Assembly: GCA_036376275.1 (NCBI GenBank) | Contig: DASVAP010000311.1 | Span: 1 to 7,596, forward strand | Source of the DNA: JABFRZ01 sp036376275 | GTDB taxonomy: Bacteria; Planctomycetota; UBA1135; GCA-002686595 | Direction of reading: 5' to 3' | Length of the DNA: 7,596 nt | Shown: positions 1-5,544 of the stretch, in pieces | How positions within the stretch are numbered: position 1 is the first letter of the stretch | Layout: the number at the start of each line of letters is the position of its first letter | Made by a program: the position numbers and the translations under genes | The notes under the pieces: model-generated | The model's input: only the letters and a program-made list of their open reading frames with translations | Told to the model about the DNA's origin: nothing | The model's database searches: none

Positions 1-814
1 CGCTGGCGCAGGAGTTCGAGTTGATCTGCAGGCGCTCGGCGTGCTCGATCAGGGCCTTCGGCCAGACGCCGTAGCCCAGGCGCCAGCCGGTCATGGCGAA
101 GGTCTTGCTCCAGCCGTCCAGCAGGATCACGCGCTCGCGCAACGGCTCGAAGGCCAGCAAGGAGACGTGCTCGGCCGGCGCGTACACCAGGCGCGCGTAG
201 ATCTCGTCCGAGAGGATCGCCACCTTCGGCCAGCGCTCGAGGCCCACCGCCAGGCGCTCCAGGGCCGCGCGCGGGACGCAGCCGCCGGTCGGGTTGGCCG
301 GGGTGTTCACGACGATCAGGCGCGTGCGCTCGTTGACCTTGGCCAACACCTCCTCGGGGTCGAAGCCGAAGCCGCGCTCCTCGCGCAGCACGATCGGCAC
401 CGGCGTGGCACCGGAGCAGCGGATCATCGACTCGTAGATCGGGAAGCCGGGGTTGGGGTAGAGGATCTCGGCCCCCGGCTCGCCGAACATCAGGATCGCA
501 AAGAAGAGCGTGGGCTTGCCGCCCGGCACGATCAGGACCTGGTCGGGGTCCACGCGCACGCCGCGGCGCAGCTCGACGTCCTCGGCCACGGCCTCGCGCA
601 GGTCGCGCAGGCCCTTGGCCTCGGTGTAGCCGTGCCAGCCGTCGCGCAGGGCCTGGCAGCCGGCCTCGACGATGTGGGCCGGGGTCGGGAAGTCGGGCGC
701 GCCGATGCCCAGGTTGATCACGGAGCGCCCCGCGGCCTCCAGCTTCTTGGCCCGCGCCAGCACCTCGAAGGCCGACTCGGTGCCGAGCTGGAGCATGCGT
801 TGGGCGAGCTGCAA
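1..814 (-). CDS. Class I/II PLP-dependent aminotransferase (aspartate aminotransferase-like), partial, 3' end beyond window
   Basis: Transfers an amino group between an amino acid and a 2-oxoacid using pyridoxal phosphate in the cytoplasm; the exact substrate cannot be read from the sequence. I translated the reverse strand by hand: 271 residues are present of a family length near 390, so about the last third is missing. Numbering from the TTG at 814, visible landmarks are the LGIGAPDFPTP substrate loop (35-45), a GYTEAKGLRDLREA helix (62-75), NTPANPTGG (170-178, cofactor-binding Asn174), SDEIYARLVY (202-211, Asp203 and Tyr206) and DGWSKTFAMTGWRLGY (233-248) with the Schiff-base lysine K237. 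An in-frame TAG lies about 50 bases upstream, so the start must be the TTG at 814 or the ATG at 796. TTG is preferred because it adds LAQRM, matching the L-S-x-R N-terminus common in this family. Neither has a Shine-Dalgarno. It is divergent from the downstream GT-C gene. Family is certain; specificity (Asp, aromatic or Ala) is open. Confidence 0.93.
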   Translation of the reverse strand, partial: MQLAQRMLQLGTESAFEVLARAKKLEAAGRSVINLGIGAPDFPTPAHIVEAGCQALRDGWHGYTEAKGLRDLREAVAEDVELRRGVRVDPDQVLIVPGGKPTLFFAILMFGEPGAEILYPNPGFPIYESMIRCSGATPVPIVLREERGFGFDPEEVLAKVNERTRLIVVNTPANPTGGCVPRAALERLAVGLERWPKVAILSDEIYARLVYAPAEHVSLLAFEPLRERVILLDGWSKTFAMTGWRLGYGVWPKALIEHAERLQINSNSCAS

Positions 815-859
815 GGGGAGGTGCCTTTCCGGTTCCGGGTCGGTCGCGCGAGAACCCCC

Positions 860-889
860 AGGCTACGGCCAGGTGTTCGGAACGGTCAA
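860..889 (-). promoter_or_regulatory. Possible sigma70-type promoter for the aminotransferase gene (weak)
   Basis: Read on the minus strand, TTGACC (884-889) resembles a -35 box at five of six positions. TAGCCT (860-865) resembles a -10 box at only three of six, with an 18-base spacer. A transcript starting near 853 would have a leader of about 40 bases before the TTG start. It is one of the few matches in the divergent intergenic region of about 166 bp. The -10 match is poor and the promoter consensus of this organism is unknown, so this is a suggestion only. I saw no convincing counterpart for the plus-strand gene. Confidence 0.2.
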
Positions 890-980
890 GACGGCGCGGC
901 CGTGCACGCGTGGAGCGAGCGCACGAAGGACGGAATCCCTTTCCCAAGCGCCCGCGGGCGCGCGATCTTGTCCCTCCCGC

Positions 981-2540
981 ATGAGCGCGCGGTCCAGCGA
1001 GAGCCCGCTCCCGTCCCGCGCACGCGCGCTAGGGCCGGGGCTGGCGGCGACGGCGCTGGTCGTCGTCCTGCTCGCGCTCTACGCGCGCACGCGCACGCAC
1101 GGCTTCGTCGCCTACGACGATCCGGTCTACGTCAGCGAGAACCCGGTGGTCGCGCGCGGGCTGACCTGGGAGGGCCTGCGCTGGGCCTTCGGGTTCCACG
1201 CCGGCAACTGGCACCCGCTGACCTGGCTCGCGCACATGCTCGACGTCGAGCTGTTCGGCCTCGACGCGGGCGCGCACCACCTGGTGAACGCGGGCCTGCA
1301 CGCGCTGAACGCCGTGCTGCTGTTCCTGGCGCTGGCGCGCCTGACCGGTGCGCGCTGGAGCGCCCTGGCCGTGGCCGCGCTGTGGGCCCTGAGCCCGCTG
1401 CGGGCCGAGTCGGTGGCCTGGGCCAGCGAGAAGAAGGACGTGCTCGCGGGGACGTTCTGGTGCCTGACGCTGCTGGCCCACGAGCGCCACGCGCGCCGTG
1501 GCGGGGCCGGGCGCTACGCCCTGGTGTGCCTGACCCTCGCGCTCGGGCTGATGGCGAAGTCGATGCTCGTCACGCTGCCGCTCGTGCTGCTCGTGCTGGA
1601 TGCCTGGCCGCTCGGGCGCGCGGCGCGCGCGGGACCGGGGGCGCCCTCGCCCTGGCCGCGCCTCGTGCTGGAGAAGCTGCCGCTCCTCGCCCTGGCGCTC
1701 GGCGCGGGCCTGGCCACGCTCCTGATCCAGAGCGAGGAGGGCGCGCTGGGATCGCTCTCGCTGCTGGAGCGCGCGACGAACGCCGGGCGCTCGGCCTGGA
1801 TCTACGTGGGCCAGACCTTCCTGCCGGGCGAGCTGGCGTGCTTCGTGCCGCACCCCGTGCTGGTCACGCCGCGCGCGGAGCTCGGGCGGGCGCTGTTCCT
1901 GCCGGGCACCCTGGGGCTGCTCGGGATCGCCGCCGTGACGGCCTTGTTCCTGCGCCTGCGCGCGGGCCGGCCACATCTGCTGGTGGGATGGCTGTGGTTC
2001 CTGCTCGCACTCCTGCCGGTGATCGGACTGGTGCAGGTCGGGCACCAGGCCCACGCCGACCGCTACACGTACCTGCCGACCGTCGGGCTCCTCCTGGCGC
2101 TGGTCCTCGAGCTGCGCGCGCGGGTTGCGGCACGGCCCGCGCACGCGCCCGTCCTCGCCGCCGGGCTCGCCGCCCTCGCGCTGTTCTTCGCGCTGCGCAC
2201 GCGCCCGCAGATCGACACCTGGCGGGACAGCCGCACGCTCTTCCAGCACGCGCTGGCCGCGAACCCGCGCAACTACCTGGCGGCCACCTTCCTCGGGCAG
2301 GTCGAGCGCCGCGCCGGCGAGCTCGCGGCCGCGCGCGGACACCTCGAGCTCGCCCTCGAGGCCAACAAGCTGCACGTCCCGGCCATGCTCGAGCTGGGCC
2401 TGACCCTGCTCGAGCTCGGCGACCTGCCCGAGGCGCGCAAGCTGCTCAAGCGCACGCTGCGCAACGATCCGGGCAACGCCGCGGCGCAGCGCGCCCTGGC
2501 GGAGGTCGAGCGGCGCCTCGGGCCGGGGCCGGGGGATTGA
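981..2540 (+). CDS. GT-C-type (TMTC-like) integral membrane glycosyltransferase-family protein with C-terminal TPR repeats
   Basis: A 519-residue polytopic membrane protein with about ten hydrophobic segments followed by a helical tail. The N-terminal hydrophobic segment (20-35) leads into the YDDPVY motif (45-50), whose paired Asp is the expected metal/donor site of GT-C enzymes on the extracytoplasmic side. Further family landmarks are NWHPLTWLAHMLD (76-88), HHLVN (99-103), SPLRAESVAWASEKKDVL (138-155), AKSMLVTLP (192-200) and ADRYTYLPTVGL (359-370). Residues about 414-510 look like two to three TPR units ending at Asn-Pro-type turns (ANPRN, NDPGN). Eukaryotic TMTC1-4 with this layout are O-mannosyltransferases; bacterial members are mostly uncharacterised, so donor (probably polyprenyl-phosphate sugar) and acceptor are inferred. 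ATG 981 is chosen because the reading frame upstream runs back into the divergent aminotransferase gene. No Shine-Dalgarno is seen. In bacterial relatives I recall HPL at the SPLRAESVAW motif; here Ser138 replaces the His. Confidence 0.88.
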   Translation: MSARSSESPLPSRARALGPGLAATALVVVLLALYARTRTHGFVAYDDPVYVSENPVVARGLTWEGLRWAFGFHAGNWHPLTWLAHMLDVELFGLDAGAHHLVNAGLHALNAVLLFLALARLTGARWSALAVAALWALSPLRAESVAWASEKKDVLAGTFWCLTLLAHERHARRGGAGRYALVCLTLALGLMAKSMLVTLPLVLLVLDAWPLGRAARAGPGAPSPWPRLVLEKLPLLALALGAGLATLLIQSEEGALGSLSLLERATNAGRSAWIYVGQTFLPGELACFVPHPVLVTPRAELGRALFLPGTLGLLGIAAVTALFLRLRAGRPHLLVGWLWFLLALLPVIGLVQVGHQAHADRYTYLPTVGLLLALVLELRARVAARPAHAPVLAAGLAALALFFALRTRPQIDTWRDSRTLFQHALAANPRNYLAATFLGQVERRAGELAAARGHLELALEANKLHVPAMLELGLTLLELGDLPEARKLLKRTLRNDPGNAAAQRALAEVERRLGPGPGD

Positions 2541-2556
2541 CTCGTCCGGGAATCCG

Positions 2557-2604
2557 CGCACCGGATCACCGGGCGGGCGCGCGCCCGCCCGGTGATCCGG
2601 TGCG
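2557..2604. terminator. Perfect 48-bp palindrome between convergent genes; probable bidirectional terminator
   Basis: The left arm begins CGCACCGGATCACCGGGC and the right arm is its exact reverse complement, giving 24-bp arms with no spacer; position 2580/2581 is the centre. It lies 17 bases after the stop of the GT-C gene and 41 bases beyond the stop of the convergent UbiA-family gene, where transcription from both sides should end. An RNA from either strand would fold into a very stable hairpin of about 22 bp with a small loop. No T-run follows on either strand, so it is not a textbook intrinsic terminator, but such U-poor stems are common in GC-rich genomes. A cruciform or protein-binding role is an alternative. 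Confidence 0.65.
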
Positions 2605-2626
2605 GTCACGCTGACGGCGCAATCTG

Positions 2627-2647
2627 TAGCCGATCTCCGATCGGCTA
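2627..2647 (-). terminator. Second stem-loop (9-bp stem, 3-nt loop) overlapping the stop codon of the UbiA-family gene
   Basis: TAGCCGATC (2627-2635) and GATCGGCTA (2639-2647) are exact reverse complements around the loop TCC. On the minus strand the TAG stop codon of the UbiA-family gene (2647-2645) forms the 5' base of the stem. Only a short, T-poor stretch follows, so it may protect the 3' end or slow the polymerase ahead of the larger palindrome rather than terminate alone. Confidence 0.45.
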
Positions 2648-3553
2648 GCGTGCCCCGAACAGCGCGTGGCCCACGACCGCGGCCCAGGCCAGGGTGTTGG
2701 CCAGGAACCAGCCGTCGCCGCCGAGCAGGATGCGCGCCGGGTTCTCGCCGCCGCGCCCGCTCTGCACCAGCACCATGTAGCGCCCGATGCCGAAGGCCAC
2801 GAAGGGCACGCTCCAGAAGAGTCCGGCGCCGGTCCCGAACTTGCGCACGGTCTCGGGATCGACCGTGTACATCGTGTAGGCGACGATCGTGCAGGCCGCC
2901 AGCACGCTGACCATCTGGTCGAGGAAGCCGAGCGTGTAGTGCTGCAGGCTCGCGCGCGTGCTCGCGCCGGCCTCGCCCAGGAGCCCGAGCTCGGCGCGGC
3001 GCTTGTTCAGCGCCAGGAACAGCGCCAGGAACAGCGTGCACAGGAAGGCCCAGCGCGAGATCTCGGCCTCGGCCGCGTTGCCGCCGGCCGCCAGGCGCAG
3101 GAGGAAGCCCGCGGCGATGCAGAAGGCGTCCACCAGCACGACGTGCTTCAGGCGCGTGCTGTAGGCCAGGTTCAGGAGCCCGTAACCGGCCAGCAGGAGC
3201 ACGTTCGCGCGCCCGCCGCCGTGCCAGCCGGCCAGCGCCAGGCCGAGCGCGAAGCAGAGCCCCGCGCAGGCCAGCGCGGCCGGGATCGCGAGCTGGCCGG
3301 AGGCGATCGGGCGCTTGCGCTTCTCGGGGTGCGCGCGGTCGCGCTCGACGTCCAGCACGTCGTTCACGAGGTACACCGCGCTGGAGGCCAGGCAGAAGGC
3401 CGCGAAGGCCACCAGGCTGGCCCAGCCGTGGCCGCGCGCCAGGGCCTCCTCCAGGCCGTGCTCGCCCGCGGCGAAGACCAGCGCCGCCAGCACGAAGAGG
3501 TTCTTCGACCACTGGTGCGGACGCAGCGCCCGCAGGAGGGCCCCCGGACTCAT
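2645..3553 (-). CDS. UbiA-family prenyltransferase, decaprenyl-phosphate phosphoribosyltransferase-like
   Basis: A 302-residue, all-helical membrane protein of the usual length for the family. Its sequence style (LRPHQWSKNLFVLAALVF at 10-27, NDVLDVERDRAHPEKRKRP at 64-82, the KRRAEL loop at 184-189, VPFVAFGIGRYMVLV at 249-263 and GRGGENPARILL at 267-278) is that of the branch containing mycobacterial Rv3806c, which transfers 5-phosphoribose from PRPP to decaprenyl phosphate. NDxxDxxxD (64-72) is the first Mg-binding Asp-rich motif; the second is the region with YSTRLKHVVLVD (131-142). About eight to nine membrane segments are apparent. The ATG at 3553 follows the prepilin-like stop by 31 bases and probably lies in the same operon. 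Partner epimerase genes (DprE1/DprE2-like) are not in the window. Family is certain; substrate is inferred by resemblance, and another polyprenyl-phosphate or quinone acceptor is possible. Confidence 0.9.
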   Translation of the reverse strand: MSPGALLRALRPHQWSKNLFVLAALVFAAGEHGLEEALARGHGWASLVAFAAFCLASSAVYLVNDVLDVERDRAHPEKRKRPIASGQLAIPAALACAGLCFALGLALAGWHGGGRANVLLLAGYGLLNLAYSTRLKHVVLVDAFCIAAGFLLRLAAGGNAAEAEISRWAFLCTLFLALFLALNKRRAELGLLGEAGASTRASLQHYTLGFLDQMVSVLAACTIVAYTMYTVDPETVRKFGTGAGLFWSVPFVAFGIGRYMVLVQSGRGGENPARILLGGDGWFLANTLAWAAVVGHALFGAR

Positions 3554-3575
3554 GCGGGGGCGGAAGCTACCCCGC
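3554..3575 (-). promoter_or_regulatory. Small hairpin immediately upstream of the UbiA-family start codon
   Basis: GCGGGG (3554-3559) and CCCCGC (3570-3575) are exact reverse complements with a 10-base loop. On the minus-strand mRNA the stem ends directly against the ATG at 3553, where the ribosome would bind, and no Shine-Dalgarno is present. It could limit independent initiation so that translation depends on coupling to the upstream prepilin-like gene. A 6-bp GC stem is also easy to obtain by chance at this base composition. Confidence 0.25.
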
Positions 3576-3584
3576 GCGCGGCCC

Positions 3585-4238
3585 TCAATCGAGCGTGAAC
3601 TTGGTCAGGTCCTGGACCGGGGAGTCGGGCCCGACGGTCAGCGTGACCTCGTCCTTCGTGATCACGCCCTGCTCCTTCAGGAGCGGCAGCTCGAAGGTCT
3701 GCACGTTGCCGTCGGCGTAGAGCACGTTGGTCGTCGTGCGGTGGTTCAGCTCGGGATCGTTGTCGTCGCACACCAGCGGCTCCTTGCCCGAGGAGGAGAG
3801 CCCCTGGCGCAGGGGGTGCAGCTTCATGTCGCGCCCGGCGTAGGCCGAGTAGCTGCCGTTCACGCGCTCGAGGTCGCTCCACCACTCCTCCCAGGGCAGC
3901 TCGCCGATCGCGAGCGCGGCCTTCTCCACGGCCGGGCAGGTCAGGCGCTCGGAGTTGGCCTTGGTGTTCTCGATCGCCTCGCGCGCGATCACGGCGGCGA
4001 AGAACTTGGCGCCGCTCTCCTTGGGGATGCCCTTGTACTTGGTGTTGTACTGCAGCAGCGCCCCGTGGATCTGGCGCAGGTTCGACTGGCAGCCGGTGAC
4101 CTTGGCGCCCTCGATCGCGTCGTTGACCATCGGGGTCAGGGTCGCGACCAGGATCGAGATGATCAGGATCACCGCCAGGAGCTCGATCAGCGTGAAGCCG
4201 GAGCGGCCGGCGGGACGCGGGCGAGGGGTCGTGGGCAT
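3585..4238 (-). CDS. Type IV pilin/type II secretion prepilin-like protein with H-X9-DG motif
   Basis: A 217-residue protein with a short basic leader (MPTTPRPRPAGRSG) and the prepilin peptidase site G14|F15, followed by FTLIELLAVILIISILVATL (15-34) with the conserved Glu at mature position 5 (E19). This predicts processing by PilD-type peptidase and assembly or tethering at the inner membrane. The C-terminal half contains H166-x9-D176-G177 (from NHRTTTNVLYADGN), matching the processing-associated H-X9-DG signature frequent in planctomycete and related prepilin-like families, often in many paralogues per genome. Cysteines at 50, 101 and 157 could pair in the periplasm. At 217 residues it is shorter than many H-X9-DG proteins I recall, around 300. 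It lies 54 bases after metK and 31 before the UbiA-family gene on the same strand. No pilus assembly genes are nearby, so a role as pilin, minor pseudopilin or surface protein cannot be chosen. Confidence 0.9.
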   Translation of the reverse strand: MPTTPRPRPAGRSGFTLIELLAVILIISILVATLTPMVNDAIEGAKVTGCQSNLRQIHGALLQYNTKYKGIPKESGAKFFAAVIAREAIENTKANSERLTCPAVEKAALAIGELPWEEWWSDLERVNGSYSAYAGRDMKLHPLRQGLSSSGKEPLVCDDNDPELNHRTTTNVLYADGNVQTFELPLLKEQGVITKDEVTLTVGPDSPVQDLTKFTLD

Positions 4239-4292
4239 GGGGGAAGGCGTGGGGTCCGGGACGGCCAGGATAGGCGCACCGGGCTCCCTACC

Positions 4293-5489
4293 CTAGCGCG
4301 CGGGGCTGGTCACAGGCTGGCGGCCCTTGGCGAGCTCCGCAGCGGCGGCGCGCAGGGCGTCCTTGCGGCCGGTGTCCTCCCAGGCGAAGCCGTCGCGCCC
4401 GAAGTGCCCGTGGAAGGCGGTCCGGGCGTAGATGGGGCGCTTCAGGTCGAGGGCCTGGATGATCTTGGCCGGGCGCAGGTCGAAGACCTTCTCGATCGCC
4501 GCCACCAGCATCTCGTCGCCCAGGGCTCCGGTGCCGAAGGTGTCGACGCGCACCGAGAGCGGCTTGGCCACCCCGATCGCGTAGGCGACCTGCACCTCGC
4601 AGCGACGCGCCAGGCCGGCCGCGACCACGTTCTTGGCCACCCAGCGCGCGGCGTAGGCGGCCGAGCGGTCGACCTTGGAGGGATCCTTGCCGCTGAAGGC
4701 CCCGCCGCCGTGGCGCCCCATGCCGCCGTAGGTGTCGACGATGATCTTGCGCCCCGTCAGGCCGCAGTCGCCGTGGGGTCCGCCGATCACGAAGCGCCCG
4801 GTCGGATTGACGTGGTAGATCGTTTTCTCGTCGAGCCAGGCGCTCGGGAAGGTCGGCCGGATGATCTTCTCGATCACCTCGCGGCGGATCGTGGCCTGGT
4901 CGACGTCCTCGTCGTGCTGGGTCGAGAGCACGACCGTGTGTGCGCGCACGACCTTGTCGCCCTCGTACTCGATCGTCACCTGCGACTTCGCGTCGGGGCG
5001 CAGCCAGGGCAGCTGCTTGGTGACGCGCAGCTCGGCCTGGCGCTCGACCAGGCGGTGCGCGTAGTGGATCGGGGCCGGCATCAGCACCGGGGTCTCGTCG
5101 CAGGCGAAGCCGAACATCAGGCCCTGGTCGCCTGCGCCCTGGTCCTCCTGCTCCTTCTCCGTGCGCGTGACACCCTGGCTGATGTCGGGCGACTGGCGGT
5201 CGAGGGCCACCATCACCGCGCAGGTCTTGCCGTTGATGCCCCAGTCGTCGTTGGTGTAGCCGATGCGCTGGATCGTCTCGCGCGCGACCTGGGTGTAGTC
5301 GACGTGGGCGCGGGTCGTGATCTCCCCGGCCACGACGCACAGGCCCGTCGTGACCAGCACCTCGCAGGCGACGCGCGAGTCCGGGTCCTCCGCCAGGCAC
5401 GCGTCGAGGACGGAGTCGGAGATCTGGTCGGCCACCTTGTCGGGGTGGCCCATGGAGACGGACTCGGACGTGAAGAGGTGTCGGGCCAT
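4293..5489 (-). CDS. metK: Methionine adenosyltransferase (S-adenosylmethionine synthetase)
   Basis: Makes S-adenosylmethionine from L-methionine and ATP with release of phosphate and pyrophosphate; cytoplasmic, normally a homotetramer. The 398 residues are close to the usual bacterial length (about 385-400). All main signatures are intact: GHPDKVADQISD (14-25; ATP-site His15 and Asp17), the GAGDQGLMFGFACDETP hexapeptide region (118-134), the NPTGRFVIGGPHGDCGLTGRK block (228-248), GGMGRHGGGAFSGKDPSKVDRS (255-276; the GGGAFSGKD phosphate loop) and the C-terminal DTFGTG and FGRDGFAWE segments. The start is the ATG at 5489 because MARHLFTSESVSMGHPDK is the standard N-terminus; the frame extends further upstream only as Arg/Pro-rich non-homologous sequence overlapping waaA. 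The upstream leader is pyrimidine-rich with no Shine-Dalgarno, and I see no SAM riboswitch in the 55-bp gap to waaA. Probably co-transcribed from waaA. Confidence 0.98.
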   Translation of the reverse strand: MARHLFTSESVSMGHPDKVADQISDSVLDACLAEDPDSRVACEVLVTTGLCVVAGEITTRAHVDYTQVARETIQRIGYTNDDWGINGKTCAVMVALDRQSPDISQGVTRTEKEQEDQGAGDQGLMFGFACDETPVLMPAPIHYAHRLVERQAELRVTKQLPWLRPDAKSQVTIEYEGDKVVRAHTVVLSTQHDEDVDQATIRREVIEKIIRPTFPSAWLDEKTIYHVNPTGRFVIGGPHGDCGLTGRKIIVDTYGGMGRHGGGAFSGKDPSKVDRSAAYAARWVAKNVVAAGLARRCEVQVAYAIGVAKPLSVRVDTFGTGALGDEMLVAAIEKVFDLRPAKIIQALDLKRPIYARTAFHGHFGRDGFAWEDTGRKDALRAAAAELAKGRQPVTSPAR

Positions 5490-5544
5490 CGGGGCGCGGG
5501 GGGAGGGGCGCGCCGGACGGAGCCGGCGGCGCGGTCGGGGAAGG

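Noticed and set aside
948..961. 14-bp palindrome GCGCCCGCGGGCGC in the GT-C gene leader
   Set aside because: It is composed only of G and C; short palindromes like this arise often at such base composition, and nothing else marks it as an operator.
41..2614. Very long open frame on the plus strand across the aminotransferase and GT-C genes (857 codons)
   Set aside because: The translation is Arg/Ala/Gly/Pro/His-rich low-complexity sequence with no recognisable domain. It is antisense to the aminotransferase and out of frame with the GT-C gene. Long shadow frames are expected at this GC content.
1029..3512. 827-codon open frame on the minus strand spanning the palindrome and two genes
   Set aside because: It runs antisense to the clear GT-C gene and out of frame through the UbiA-family gene, with Arg-rich composition. 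It crosses the convergent intergenic region and is an artefact of stop-codon scarcity.
5511..5528. CGCCGG/CCGGCG hairpin in the waaA-metK gap as a SAM riboswitch or attenuator
   Set aside because: It is a single 6-bp stem; the 55-bp gap is too short for a known SAM riboswitch and shows none of the conserved core.
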